Source: Acidovorax sp. Leaf191 (GTDB taxonomy: Bacteria > Pseudomonadota > Gammaproteobacteria > Burkholderiales > Burkholderiaceae_C). From it: 64,000 nucleotides of DNA. The DNA is taken from the NCBI RefSeq assembly GCF_001424425.1, contig NZ_LMPT01000021.1, positions 64,532 to 128,531 of the forward strand, in the 5' to 3' direction. How positions within the stretch are numbered: the first letter of the stretch is position 1; each line of letters begins with the position of its first letter. Shown piece by piece: positions 23,755 through 34,100 of the stretch. The notes under the pieces were generated by a model, which was given only the letters and a program-made list of their open reading frames with translations, was not told the DNA's origin and searched no databases. The position numbers and the translations under genes are program-made.

Positions 23755-25452
23755 ATGACCACGCCTTCCACCTCCAGCCCCGCCCAGAGCCGCACCGGCG
23801 GCCAGATCCTGGTCCAGCAGCTCATCACCCACGGTGTGCAGCAGCTGTTCTGCGTGCCGGGCGAGAGCTACCTGGCCGTGCTCGATGCGCTGCACGATGC
23901 GGACATCGGCGTGACGGTGTGCCGCCAGGAAGGCGGCGCGGCCATGATGGCCGAGGCGCAGGGCAAGCTCACGGGGCAGCCGGGCATCTGCTTCGTGACA
24001 CGCGGGCCGGGCGCGACCAATGCGTCGGCCGGCGTGCACATCGCGCACCAGGACTCGACGCCCATGATCCTGTTCGTGGGCCAGGTGGCGCGCGGTGCCA
24101 TGGGGCGCGAGGCGTTTCAGGAGCTCGACTACAGCGCGGTCTTCGGCACCATGGCCAAGTGGGTGGTGCAGATCGACGACCCGGCGCGCGTGCCCGAACT
24201 CATCTCGCGCGCCTTCCACGTGGCCACCTCGGGCCGCCCCGGCCCGGTGGTGGTGGCCCTGCCCGAAGACATGCTGACAGAGGCGGCCACCGTGGCCGAC
24301 GCGCTGCCCTACCAGGTCACCGAAACCTACCCCGGCGCCGCGCAGATGGCCGAGCTGGCCGAGCGCCTGGGCAAGGCGAAGCAGCCCGTGGCCATCCTGG
24401 GCGGCAGCCGCTGGTCCGAGCAGGCGGTGCGTGAGTTCACGGCCTTTGCTGCAGATTGGTCGCTGCCCGTGTACTGCTCGTTCCGCCGGCAGATGCTGTT
24501 TGCCGCCACGCACGCCTGCTATGGCGGCGACCTGGGCCTGGGCGTGAACCCCAAGCTGCTGGCGCGCATCCGCGCATCCGACCTGGTGCTGGTGGTGGGC
24601 GGGCGCCTGTCCGAAGTGCCGTCGCAGGGCTATGAGCTGTTCGACATTCCCACGCCCGCGCAGCCCTTCGTGCATGTGCATGCCGACGCCGATGAGCTGG
24701 GCAAGCTCTACCGCCCCACGCAGGCCATCCACGCCACGCCGCAGGCCTTTGCCGCGGCCTTGAACGCGGTGCGCCCTACGGCGCCGGTGCCGTGGAAGGC
24801 CCACACCGAAGCCGCCCATGCCGACTACCTGGCCTGGAGCGACCCGACGCCCATCCGCATCCCTGGCGACCTGCAGATGGGGCAGGTGATGCAGCACCTC
24901 AAGGACGTGCTGCCCGCCGACACCATTTTCTGCAACGGCGCCGGCAACTTCGCGACCTGGATCCACCGCTTCTGGCCCTTCACCACGTTTGCGAGCCAGC
25001 TGGCGCCCACCAGCGGGTCGATGGGCTACGGGCTGCCCGCCGGTGTCGGCGGCAAGCGGCTGTGGCCGCAGCGCGAGGTGGTGATCTTTGCGGGGGACGG
25101 CGACTTCCTGATGCATGGCCAGGAGTTCGCGACCGCCGTGCAGTACGGCCTGCCGATCATCGTGGTGCTGCTGGACAACGCCATGTACGGCACCATCCGC
25201 ATGCACCAGGAGCGCGAGTACCCGGGCCGCGTGAGCGCCACGGCGCTCAAGAACCCCGACTTCAAGGCCTACGCCCAGGCCTTCGGCGGCCATGGCGAGC
25301 GTGTGGAGCGCACCGAAGACTTCGCCCCCGCACTGGCCCGCGCACGCGCGAGCGGCCTGCCCAGCGTGCTGCACTGCCTGATCGACCCCGAGGCGATCAC
25401 GCCCACCGGCACGCTGCAGGGCATCCGCAAGGCGGCGCTGGCCAAGCAGTAG
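23755..25452 (+). CDS. Thiamine-diphosphate enzyme, acetolactate synthase-like
   Basis: 565 residues from the ATG at 23755. Three-domain ThDP fold: N-terminal PYR domain with the catalytic Glu (CRQEGGAAMMAEAQGKLTG), middle domain (about 205-335), and PP domain with the ThDP motif GDGDFLMHGQEFATA ending in LLDN. Known relatives include acetolactate synthase, benzoylformate and oxalyl-CoA decarboxylases. With an aminotransferase just upstream, decarboxylation or ligation of a 2-oxo acid is the natural guess. Last gene of the rightward cluster. Confidence 0.85.
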   Translation: MTTPSTSSPAQSRTGGQILVQQLITHGVQQLFCVPGESYLAVLDALHDADIGVTVCRQEGGAAMMAEAQGKLTGQPGICFVTRGPGATNASAGVHIAHQDSTPMILFVGQVARGAMGREAFQELDYSAVFGTMAKWVVQIDDPARVPELISRAFHVATSGRPGPVVVALPEDMLTEAATVADALPYQVTETYPGAAQMAELAERLGKAKQPVAILGGSRWSEQAVREFTAFAADWSLPVYCSFRRQMLFAATHACYGGDLGLGVNPKLLARIRASDLVLVVGGRLSEVPSQGYELFDIPTPAQPFVHVHADADELGKLYRPTQAIHATPQAFAAALNAVRPTAPVPWKAHTEAAHADYLAWSDPTPIRIPGDLQMGQVMQHLKDVLPADTIFCNGAGNFATWIHRFWPFTTFASQLAPTSGSMGYGLPAGVGGKRLWPQREVVIFAGDGDFLMHGQEFATAVQYGLPIIVVLLDNAMYGTIRMHQEREYPGRVSATALKNPDFKAYAQAFGGHGERVERTEDFAPALARARASGLPSVLHCLIDPEAITPTGTLQGIRKAALAKQ

Positions 25453-25582
25453 GCGGCGGCCCCGAGCGGGTGGGCGCGCGCGGCCAGGCCGTGCCATTTG
25501 TTACACGATGGTGGGGCGCGGGGCCCGGGTGGGGCCTTGGGGCGTGGAATGATCCACATCCCCATCCATTTCACACGTTCCC

Positions 25583-26668
25583 ATGCCCGCCCACAAACAT
25601 GCCGACGCCCTGGTGTATGCCAGCAGCCAGGTGATCCTGACCGACATCTCGTACACATCGTTCACCTACCCGGGCGACCAGGAGGCGCTGGCGACGCTCA
25701 AGGGCATTCCGGGCGCGGGGCAGCTGCTGTCGTGGCTGGACGCCAATTTTTCCGAGCAGATCACGCACCTGAACAACAACGAGCAGATGGTGCGCATCAA
25801 CGCCAACAACTATGGCTCGCTGTATGCGCTGGTGGAGCGCTGCTGCGCCATCCTGTCGTGCAAGGTGCCGGATGTATACATCACCACCAACCCCGAGCTC
25901 AACGCCTATACGTCGGGCCAGCGGCGCACCTGCATCGTGCTGCACAGCGGCCTGGTGGAGGCGCTCACGCCCGACGAGCTGTGCTTCGTCATCGGCCACG
26001 AGGTGGGCCACATCAAGGCCGCCCACGGGCTGTACCGGCAGCTGGGCGACATGCTGATCCGCTACTGGGACATCTTCGCGTCGGTCGTGCCGATCCCCGG
26101 CGTGGGCATGCTGCGCATTCCGCTGCTGCTGGCGTACTGGGAGTGGTACCGCCGGGCCGAATTCACCTGCGACCGCGCGGGCCTGCTGTGCCTGCAGAAC
26201 CTGGGACCCGGCCTGAGCGCGCTGGCCAAGCTGTCGGGCAAGGTCACGGGCTACGAAGACGAGCGCAACATCGAAGAGACCATCGCGCAGACCGAGGCCC
26301 ACAAGGAGGTCAACAAGCTGGTGCAGCTGGTGTCCATCATGGAAAACTCCAGCACCACGCACCCCTTCATCCCGGTGCGCCTGAAGGCCCTGAAGGAGTA
26401 CGCGGGCGGCGAGCAGTACCGCGAGATTCTGGCGGGCAACTACCGCCGTGACGTGCCGCAGCTGGCCGCTGCACCTGCAGCACTGGCCGCGCCCGGCGAC
26501 GAGGCTGCGGGCGGCGATACGGCTGCGCTGCCGCAGCCCGGCACCACCGCCAGCGCTGGTGCCGGTGCTGGTGCTGGTGCTGCGGACGCCGCTGCGCCCT
26601 TGCTGGCCGCAGGTGCGCAGGCGGTGGACAAGTGGAAGAACTCGGCCGCCGGCCTGTTCAAGCGGTAG
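25583..26668 (+). CDS. M48-family zinc metallopeptidase
   Basis: 361 residues. Zinc motif HEVGH (139-143) and third ligand Glu193 (RRAEFTCDRAG), diagnostic of M48. Unlike HtpX it has no clear N-terminal transmembrane pair; one hydrophobic stretch follows the zinc motif (FASVVPIPGVGMLRIPLLLA). The C-terminal 70 residues are Ala/Gly-rich. Probably protein quality control. A separate unit between the catabolic cluster and dinB. Confidence 0.88.
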   Translation: MPAHKHADALVYASSQVILTDISYTSFTYPGDQEALATLKGIPGAGQLLSWLDANFSEQITHLNNNEQMVRINANNYGSLYALVERCCAILSCKVPDVYITTNPELNAYTSGQRRTCIVLHSGLVEALTPDELCFVIGHEVGHIKAAHGLYRQLGDMLIRYWDIFASVVPIPGVGMLRIPLLLAYWEWYRRAEFTCDRAGLLCLQNLGPGLSALAKLSGKVTGYEDERNIEETIAQTEAHKEVNKLVQLVSIMENSSTTHPFIPVRLKALKEYAGGEQYREILAGNYRRDVPQLAAAPAALAAPGDEAAGGDTAALPQPGTTASAGAGAGAGAADAAAPLLAAGAQAVDKWKNSAAGLFKR

Positions 26669-26740
26669 GCTGGAATGGCGGGGGTCGCAGGATAGGCCTG
26701 CACCCCGCCTGCGGCGCAGACACCGCGCAAAATAGCGGGT

Positions 26741-28039
26741 GTGACCGATCCTTCGCCCGACGCCTCTGCGCCTTCATCTGCTGACGCGCCATCTGCCGCC
26801 ACGGCATCGAGCGGCCGCCTGCGCCGCATCGCACACCTGGACATGGACGCGTTCTTCGCGTCGGTCGAGCTGCTGCGCTACCCGCAGCTCAAGGGGCTGC
26901 CCGTGGTCATCGGCGGCGGGCGGCGCAAGGTGGACGAGTTGCTGCTGCGCGGCCCGGACGGCTCCGAGGAGCGCGAGCGGCGCTTCATCCCGGTGGAGGA
27001 TTTCCCGCTGCTCAAGGACTACGTGGGCCGCGGCGTGATCACCACGGCCACCTACCCTGCGCGCCAGTTCGGCGTGGGCTCGGCCATGGGCATGATGAAG
27101 GCGGCCCGGCTGTGCCCGCAGGCCATCGTGCTGCCGGTGGACTTTGACGAGGTGCGGCGTTTCTCGCGCCTGTTCAAGAGCACCATCACCGACATCGCGC
27201 CGGTGATGCAGGACCGGGGCGTGGACGAGGTGTACATCGACTTCACCGACGTGCCCGGCGGCCAGCGCGAAGGGGGCCGCGTACTGGCGCGGCTCATCCA
27301 GAAAAGCATCTTCGACGTGACGGGGCTCACCTGCTCGATCGGCGTGGCGCCCAACCGGCTGCTGGCCAAGATGGCGAGCGAGTTCAACAAGCCCAACGGC
27401 ATCTCCATCGTCTACGAGGACGACCTGCAGACGAAGATCTGGCCCTTGAACGTGCGCAAGATCAACGGCATCGGCCCCAAGGCGGGCGAGAAGCTGGCGG
27501 GCCTGGGCATCCACACCATCGGCGAGCTGGCCGCGCAGGACCCGCAGTGGCTGATTGCGCGCTTTGGCAAGTCCAGCGGTGCCTGGATGCACCGCGTGGC
27601 CTGGGGCCGCGACGACAGCCCGGTGGTGACCGAGAGCGAGCCGGTGAGCATGAGCCGCGAGACGACGTTCGACCGCGACCTGCACGCCGTGCGCGACCGG
27701 GCGGAGCTGTCGGCCATCTTCACCGACCTGTGCGAGCGCGTGGCGGGCGACCTGCAGCGCAAGGGCTATGTGGGCAAGACCATCGGCATCAAGCTGCGCT
27801 ACGACGACTTCAAGATCGCTACCCGCGACCAGACGCTGGACCGCTACACCCAGGACGCCGCCACCATCCGCCGCACGGCGGGCCTGTGCCTCAAGCGCGT
27901 GCCGCTCGACCGGAAGCTGCGCTTGCTGGGCGTGCGTGTGGGCACGCTGGAGCGGGAGGGCGATGTGCCGGACGGCACCCCGGAGCCGCGCGCGAGCCGG
28001 GTGCGCGAAGCGGACCCCCACACCCGATCGCTTTTTTAG
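26741..28039 (+). CDS. dinB: Y-family DNA polymerase IV
   Basis: 432 residues from a GTG. Catalytic carboxylates Asp34 (HLDMDAFFASVE), Asp162 and Glu163 (VDEVYIDFTD). Thumb helix-hairpin-helix (INGIGPKAGEKLAGLGIHTI) and little-finger domain present. Residues about 61-97 form a charged insertion between the conserved VVIGG and VITTATYPAR strands, absent from E. coli DinB as remembered. The C-terminal SLF is a degenerate clamp-binding tail. Makes error-prone bypass of damaged templates. No LexA-type CTGT-N8-ACAG box seen upstream. Confidence 0.9.
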   Translation: MTDPSPDASAPSSADAPSAATASSGRLRRIAHLDMDAFFASVELLRYPQLKGLPVVIGGGRRKVDELLLRGPDGSEERERRFIPVEDFPLLKDYVGRGVITTATYPARQFGVGSAMGMMKAARLCPQAIVLPVDFDEVRRFSRLFKSTITDIAPVMQDRGVDEVYIDFTDVPGGQREGGRVLARLIQKSIFDVTGLTCSIGVAPNRLLAKMASEFNKPNGISIVYEDDLQTKIWPLNVRKINGIGPKAGEKLAGLGIHTIGELAAQDPQWLIARFGKSSGAWMHRVAWGRDDSPVVTESEPVSMSRETTFDRDLHAVRDRAELSAIFTDLCERVAGDLQRKGYVGKTIGIKLRYDDFKIATRDQTLDRYTQDAATIRRTAGLCLKRVPLDRKLRLLGVRVGTLEREGDVPDGTPEPRASRVREADPHTRSLF

Positions 28040-28067
28040 GGGGCCGGTCCCGTTGCACTCGAACAAT

Positions 28068-28150
28068 GCTTCGGGCTGAGCCCTTCGACAGGCTCAGGAG
28101 AGGCTTGTCGAAGCCTTGCGCGGCGCTTCGACAAGCTCAGCGTGAACGGT
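28068..28150. repeat. Repeat B, double copy
   Basis: gcttcgggctgagcccttcg, then ggcttgtcgaagcc and gcttcgacaagctcagcgtg: two inverted copies back to back between the convergent dinB and queF genes. They can form extended hairpins and may serve as a bidirectional mRNA 3' end. Confidence 0.8.
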
Positions 28151-28193
28151 TTCAGGTGCTTTTATGCCGACCCATCGGGGGTCCCCAGCAGGG

Positions 28194-29039
28194 CTACTGC
28201 CGCGCCGTGCGCACGTTGCGCGGCAGGCCTTGCGGGTGGCTGGTGCGCAGCGGGTTGATGTCCAGCCCGCCGCGGCGCGTGTAGCGCGCATACACCGTGA
28301 GCTTGATGGGTTTGCAGCGGGTCCACACGTCCATGAAGATGCGCTCCACGCACTGCTCGTGGAACTCGTTGTGGTTGCGAAAGCTCACCAGGTACTGCAG
28401 CAGGCCTTCCTGGTCGATCTGCGGGCCGCTGTAGCTGATCTGCACGCTGCCCCAGTCGGGCTGGCCGGTCACTAGGCAGTTGCTCTTGAGCAGGTTGCTG
28501 GTCAGCACCTCGGTCACGGGCGGCTGGCCCACTTCGGCGGTCAGCAGCTCGGGGGCGGGCTGGTACTGCGTGCATTCCACGTCCAGGCGGTCCAGGCTCA
28601 GGCCGTCGAGCTCGTGCACGGGCTCCTGGTCGAAAAGCTCGGGGCCGATGAGCCGCACACCCACGGTGGCCGGGTGCTCGCTGCCGCGCCAGGCGGCTTC
28701 GCTGATGTCGGCGCGGATGCGCGCCTGCACCTCGGCCGCATCGGCAAAGCGCGTGTTGTTGAAGCTGTTCAGGTACAGCTTGAAGGACTTGCTCTCCACG
28801 ATGTTGGGCGTCTCGCACGGCACGGTGATGTGCGCCAGCGCCACCTGCGGCTTGCCGCGCTGGTTGAGCCACGACAGCTCGAACGCCGTCCACAGGTCGG
28901 CTCCGAAGAAGGGGGCTGCGCCGGTGACGCCGATCTCGGCCCGTTTGCCTGCACGAGGGATGGGGAACAGCAGCGATGCGTCGTACTGGTCGATGTAGGC
29001 AGAGGATTTGCCGAGTTGGGATTGTTCTGGGGTGTTCAT
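28194..29039 (-). CDS. queF: NADPH-dependent 7-cyano-7-deazaguanine reductase (long, QueF-II type)
   Basis: 281 residues, the size of E. coli QueF with two tandem T-fold halves. Catalytic Cys188 and Asp195 ([15 protein letters not shown]) form the thioimide with preQ0; [14 protein letters not shown] (82-95) is the family's NADPH/substrate motif. Reduces preQ0 to preQ1 for queuosine in tRNA. Single gene, repeat A in its upstream region. Confidence 0.95.
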   Translation of the reverse strand: MNTPEQSQLGKSSAYIDQYDASLLFPIPRAGKRAEIGVTGAAPFFGADLWTAFELSWLNQRGKPQVALAHITVPCETPNIVESKSFKLYLNSFNNTRFADAAEVQARIRADISEAAWRGSEHPATVGVRLIGPELFDQEPVHELDGLSLDRLDVECTQYQPAPELLTAEVGQPPVTEVLTSNLLKSNCLVTGQPDWGSVQISYSGPQIDQEGLLQYLVSFRNHNEFHEQCVERIFMDVWTRCKPIKLTVYARYTRRGGLDINPLRTSHPQGLPRNVRTARQ

Positions 29040-29068
29040 GCGGTGCCCGTGGACGGTGACGGGTGGTT

Positions 29069-29133
29069 TGCTATGTTTTTAATAGCTGCTAGCGCTCATG
29101 GGACAAGCGGTAGGGGCTGTTTTTATTCAAATT
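29069..29133. repeat. Dispersed repeat A, full-length copy
   Basis: tgctatgtttttaatagctg, then ctagcgctcatgggacaagc and ggtaggggctgttttt: a partly palindromic element (tagctgctagcgct ... agcggtagg) between queF and the oxygenase gene. Other copies or halves: 651-674, 39522-39557, 44070-44115, 59226-59290, 59696-59750. Confidence 0.7.
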
Positions 29134-29134
29134 C

Positions 29135-29989
29135 TTACTTGAATTCGCGCTCGCGCAGCCACTTGGTGGCGATCCACTTCTCGCCGGCGATCACCGGGGC
29201 GCCGCCGTGCAGGGTGCGGGTGGAGGGGTGGGGCCGCTCGTAGCTGAAGAACACGGCGTTGCCGCGCTGCGGCCCGACCTCGACATGCACATCCGGGAAG
29301 GTGGTGCCGCCGCCTTTTTCGGGCGTGTTCAGGTACATCACCAGCGTGCCCACGCGCTGCCCGCCGCGCTTGACGATGGTGGGCGTGCCGGGCTCGGCGG
29401 GGTCGAAGTAGTCGTAGTGCGGCTTGTACTCGGCGCCAGGGCGGTAGTGCAGCACCTGCAGGCCTTCGCCGTTTTCGATGGGCCAGTTCAGCAGGCGGGC
29501 GATGCGCGTTTCGATGCGCTGCAGCAGTTCGCCTTCGCCGCGCTGAAAGAACATGCCGTCGCTGGTGCGGTCGTCGTTGATCTCTTCGCCGCCGGTCTTG
29601 GTGGCCACGGTGAGCGAGCGTGCCATGCGCGGCTCGGCCGCGGCGATCAGGGCGTCGCATTCTTCGGGCGAGAGCAGGTTGCCGAACACCACGATGCGCG
29701 GCTGGGCCATGGCCAGCAGCACGTGCACCACGCGGTCGCCGCAGTCCACCTGCGCGGGCGAGTCGCCCAGCTGCGGCTCGGGCACCGGCACGGCACTGGG
29801 CTGGCCTTGCTGCACGGCCAACTCGTTGAGGTGGTCCTGCAGCGTCACTTCCATGGCATCGGCGGCCACGTCCTCGTCCCAGCCGGCATCGCGCATCGAC
29901 TGCAGCACCACCGGCGCGGCATAGCCGGCCTGGGCCTGCTCGATGATCCAGCGGCGCAGTTCAGGGGTGATCGTTTGGGCGGTCGTCAT
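29135..29989 (-). CDS. 2-oxoglutarate/Fe(II) oxygenase, prolyl 4-hydroxylase-like
   Basis: 284 residues; start 29989 preceded by GGAGAG. The P4H alpha-type double-stranded beta helix has iron ligands His191 and Asp193 (YKPHYDYFDP) and His261, and Lys271 (GEKWIATKWL) to bind 2-oxoglutarate. An N-terminal helical region (1-60: ITPELRRWIIEQAQAGYAAP) may bind a partner. Bacterial relatives hydroxylate proline in EF-Tu or peptides; the target here is unknown. Confidence 0.9.
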   Translation of the reverse strand: MTTAQTITPELRRWIIEQAQAGYAAPVVLQSMRDAGWDEDVAADAMEVTLQDHLNELAVQQGQPSAVPVPEPQLGDSPAQVDCGDRVVHVLLAMAQPRIVVFGNLLSPEECDALIAAAEPRMARSLTVATKTGGEEINDDRTSDGMFFQRGEGELLQRIETRIARLLNWPIENGEGLQVLHYRPGAEYKPHYDYFDPAEPGTPTIVKRGGQRVGTLVMYLNTPEKGGGTTFPDVHVEVGPQRGNAVFFSYERPHPSTRTLHGGAPVIAGEKWIATKWLREREFK

Positions 29990-30151
29990 ATTAGCTCTCC
30001 ATACAACAGGCACAACCAGAGGCCGGCAGCCGCGCGTGGGCGCGCTGTGCCGGGCCAGGGACGCCGTCGTCCCCCTGCACGCGCGCCGTGCGGCGCAACG
30101 GTCGGCGCAAGGGGCGACGCAAACGCGGCGGAGCCGCTCAGGGCCATGCCC

Positions 30152-30922
30152 TCATCCTCTGCGAAAGACGAGGCGCTCCGGCGAGGAGGCCCCGGGGGCG
30201 AAAGCATAGCCGTCCAGGTCAAAACCTTCCAGTTTGTGCGGTGTCGCCACGCGGTGGGTGACGGCGTAGCGCGCCATCAGCCCGCGTGCGCGCTTGGCAT
30301 GGAAGCTGATGATCTTGTAGCCGGTGTCCTTGAAGTCTTCGAACACGCAGTCGATGACGCGCGCCTTGAGCGCCTTGCGGTCCACGGCCTTGAAGTATTC
30401 CTGCGAGGCGAGGTTGATGACCACGGGCGTCTTGTCGGCGCGCAGGCGGGTGTTCAGGTGCTCGGCGATCTGGCTGCCCCAGTAGTCATACAGGTTGCTG
30501 CCAGCCTCGGTGGCCAGGCGCGTGCCCATCTCCAGCCGGTAGGGCTGCATGCGGTCCAGCGGGCGCAGCACGCCGTACAGGCCGCTCAGGATGGCCACAT
30601 GGCCCTGGGCCCAGGCCAGGTCGTCGGCAGACAGCGACCGGGCCTGCAGGCCGTCGTACACGTCGCCGTTGAAGGCCAGCGCCGCCTGGCGCGAGTTGGT
30701 GGCGGTGAAGCGCGGGCGCCACGCCTGGTAGCGGGCCACGTTGAGCTCGGCCAGCTTGTCGCTCAGGTCCATGAGCGAGGCAATGCTCTGCGGTGAATGG
30801 GTGCGCAGCACGTCGATGAGGGCGCTCGACTGCGGCACGAACTGCGGCGTGGTGTGCGGCAGGCCCTCGGGCAGGGGCGTGTCGTAGTCGAGCGACTTGG
30901 CGGGCGAGAGCAGGAACAGCAT
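30152..30922 (-). CDS. yaaA: Peroxide stress protein YaaA (UPF0246/DUF328)
   Basis: 256 residues from the ATG at 30922 (MLFLLSPAKSLDYD), the conserved start of the family. Signature stretches GLYGVLRPLDRMQPYRLEMG and NLASQEYFKAVD are intact. In E. coli YaaA limits intracellular iron and DNA damage under peroxide stress and has a DNA-binding fold. The upstream frame (to 31087) is unsupported. Confidence 0.93.
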   Translation of the reverse strand: MLFLLSPAKSLDYDTPLPEGLPHTTPQFVPQSSALIDVLRTHSPQSIASLMDLSDKLAELNVARYQAWRPRFTATNSRQAALAFNGDVYDGLQARSLSADDLAWAQGHVAILSGLYGVLRPLDRMQPYRLEMGTRLATEAGSNLYDYWGSQIAEHLNTRLRADKTPVVINLASQEYFKAVDRKALKARVIDCVFEDFKDTGYKIISFHAKRARGLMARYAVTHRVATPHKLEGFDLDGYAFAPGASSPERLVFRRG

Positions 30923-31117
30923 GGGCAGGGCCGGAGCGGTGGTCGGTGGAAAGAGGGGGGGCAGGCTGCCTGCATCGCGGTGATGCGGCAACCCCGGGGC
31001 CGGGGAGGCGGTCGCCCTGCGGCGGGGTTGCAGCAGCGGGCGACGGACAAAATGGTAACTGCTGCAGCGGGCCTTGGGGCCGCCCACGGTGATTGGCCTG
31101 GGAGCGGCCCGCCCATG

Positions 31118-31146
31118 AAAAAGGCGGCCCAGAGAGCCGCCTTTTT
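31118..31146 (-). terminator. Rho-independent terminator of rne
   Basis: aaaaaggcggc / gccgccttttt around a 7-base loop: an 11-bp stem including the A/T flanks, usable in both directions. It lies 45 bases after the rne stop, separating rne from yaaA. Confidence 0.85.
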
Positions 31147-31190
31147 CGGAGTCACGCCGTGAAAGCGTCAGCAGGGGGCCGAAGCCGCGC

Positions 31191-34100
31191 TCAGGCCGCG
31201 GGCGGCTTCTCGAACGGCAGGGTCAGGTCCGACAGGTCGCGGCGGGTTTCCACCAGCACCAGCGGGCCTTCGTCCAGCACCACCACGGGCGGGCGCTCGC
31301 GGGGCACGTGGATGGGGCGCGGCTCGGCAGCGATGGCGGCCTGCACGGCGGCGATCTTGTCGGCATCCGAGTTCACCCACTGCAGGCCCGACGATGCGGC
31401 CACCTGCTGCAGCTCGCTCACGGGCAGCGTGAAGGCTGCCACGCGGGGCATGGACTCTGCCGCGGCGGCAGCGGGAGCGGCTGCCGAGGGCGCGGCTGCA
31501 CGGGGTGCTGCGGCGGCCGGGGCCGGCGCCGGTGCAGCTGCAGCAGCAGGCACCGCGGCGGGTGCCACCGGAGCGGGGGCTGCCACCGGGGCCGGCACTG
31601 CAGACGCGGTGGGCACTGCCACAGCGTCGGCGGCCACCACGGGTGCGGCGTCTGCTGGCGCGGCCGGGGCTGCGCTGAAGTAGCTGCGGCGGGGTTGGCC
31701 GTCCTGCTCGGCGGCTGGAGCCGCTGCGGCGGCATCCTGCGGCGCGGCCACGGTGGGGTCGAAGTCCAGCATGGCCGGGGCGGCGGCAGCGGCGTCGGCG
31801 TTGTCGCGCGGGCCACGGTCGCCACGTTCGCGGCGGTCACGGCCGTAGCGGTCGCGCGAGCGGCGTTCGCGGCGCTGCTCTTCGCTGGCGGGGCCTCCGT
31901 TGCCGTTGCCACTGCCATTGGCGTTACCTGCGGTTTCGTTGCCGGTCAGGTCCAGGTCGGGCAGCGAGCCCAGGGGCGAGGTGTCGACGAAGTCGCCAGC
32001 CACGGGTGCGGCAGCAGCGGCTGCTGCGCCGGCTTCCTGGCCTTCGGCGTTGCGGGGGGCGCGTTCGCCGCGTTCACCGCGGTTGCCACGCTCGCCACGT
32101 TCACGGCGCGGGCCGCGCTCGCCACGGGGTGGCTGGCCGGCTGCGGCGTCTGCTGCGGCAACCTGGCCGTTCGGGCCTTCCACCTGGGCTTGCGCTGCGG
32201 TGGCGTCACCGTTCACGCCGGCGGCCTGGTTGCGGCTCTCGGCATCGCGGCGGCTGCGGCCACCGTCGCGGCCATTGCGGCCTTCACGGGGCTCGCGGCC
32301 GCCCTCGCGGGGGTCGCGGCCTTCGCCTTCGGGGCGGCGTTCTGCGTCACGCTGTGGGCGACCCTCGGCGTCGCGGGGGCCACGGCCTTCGGCCGGGCGC
32401 TCGCCACGGGGGCGGCGGTTTTCACCGTTGCCTTCGCGGTGGCCGTCACGGCCGCCGCCTTCACGCTGCGCGTCGCGGTTGCCGCCGCCATCGCGGCCGC
32501 CACGGCCTCGGCCGCGGCCTTCGCCGTTGCGGCCGTCGCGGCGGGGTTCGCCACGGGCGGTGGTGTCAGCGGCCGGCGCGGGCGCCGGTGCTGCCACGGG
32601 TGCCGGGGCTGCGGCGGGCGGGGTGCCGAAGCCGAACAGGCTCTTGAGCCAGGCGAAGAAGCCTTGCTCCTGCGGTGCTGCGGGGGCAGGTGCTGCCGCA
32701 GGGGCTTGTGCCGGGGCGGGTGCGGGTGCGGCGCTGCCTGCGCCATGGCGCGGCGGCTGGCCGGCGCGCGGTGGGCGGGCCGCGCCTTCGGGGCGGGGCT
32801 CGGCCACGGGTGCGGGTGCATCGGGCAGCACGCCCTTGATGACGGGGGTCTGCTTGTTGGTGGGCTCTTGCGAGCGGCGCGTCACGGCGGTGGGGTCTTC
32901 CACTTCTTCGGCGAGCTTGTAGCTGGCTTCGATGTGGTCCAGGCGCGGGTCGTCGTGCTTCAGGCGCTCCAGGCGGTAGTTGGGGGTTTCCAGCGTCTTG
33001 TTGGGCACCATCAGCACGGCCACGCGCTGCTTGAGTTCGATCTTGGCGATCTCGGTGCGCTTTTCGTTCAGCAGGAACGAGGCCACTTCCACCGGCACCT
33101 GGCAGTGCACGGCGGCCGTGTTGTCCTTCATGGACTCTTCCTGGATGATCCGCAGGATCTGCAGGGCCGAGCTTTCCGTGTCGCGGATGTGGCCCGAGCC
33201 GCCGCAGCGCGGGCAGGGGATGGACGAGCCTTCGGACAGGGCGGGCTTCAGGCGCTGGCGGCTCATTTCCATGAGGCCGAACTTGCTGATGGTGCCGAAC
33301 TGCACGCGGGCGCGGTCCTGGCGCAGCGCGTCGCGCAGGCGGTTTTCCACTTCGCGGCGGTTCTTCGACTCTTCCATGTCGATGAAGTCGATGACGATCA
33401 GGCCGCCCAGGTCGCGCAGGCGCATCTGGCGGGCCACTTCGTCGGCGGCTTCCAGGTTGGTGCGGGTGGCGGTTTCCTCGATGTCGCCGCCCTTGATGGC
33501 GCGGGCCGAGTTCACGTCCACGGACACCAGCGCTTCGGTGTGGTCGATCACGATGGCGCCGCCCGAGGGCAGTTGCACGGTGCGGGCGTAGGCCGACTCG
33601 ATCTGGTGCTCGATCTGGAAGCGGCTGAACAGCGCGGCGTCGTCGCGGTAGCGCTTCACGCGGGCGGCATGCTCGGGCATGACGTGCGCCATGAACTGGT
33701 GCGCCTGCTCGTAGATGTCGTCGGTATCGATGAGGATGTCACCGATGTCGTTGTTGAAGTAGTCGCGGATCGCGCGGATGACGAGGCTCGATTCCTGGTA
33801 GATCAGGAAGGCGCCCTTGCCGCCCTTGGCAGCGCCGTCGATGGCGGTCCACAGCTTGAGCAGGTAGTTCAGGTCCCACTGCAGCTCGGGCGCGGTGCGG
33901 CCGATGCCTGCGGTGCGCGCGATGATGGACATGCCGTTCGGGTATTCGAGCTGGTCCATCGCCTCCTTGAGCTCGGCGCGGTCCTCGCCCTCGATGCGGC
34001 GCGATACGCCACCGCCGCGGGGGTTGTTGGGCATCAGCACGACGTAGCGGCCGGCCAGCGAGACGAAGGTGGTGAGCGCCGCGCCCTTGTTGCCGCGCTC

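Noticed and set aside
26690-26741. LexA/SOS box before dinB
   Set aside because: No CTGT-N8-ACAG-type sequence found in the short upstream region.
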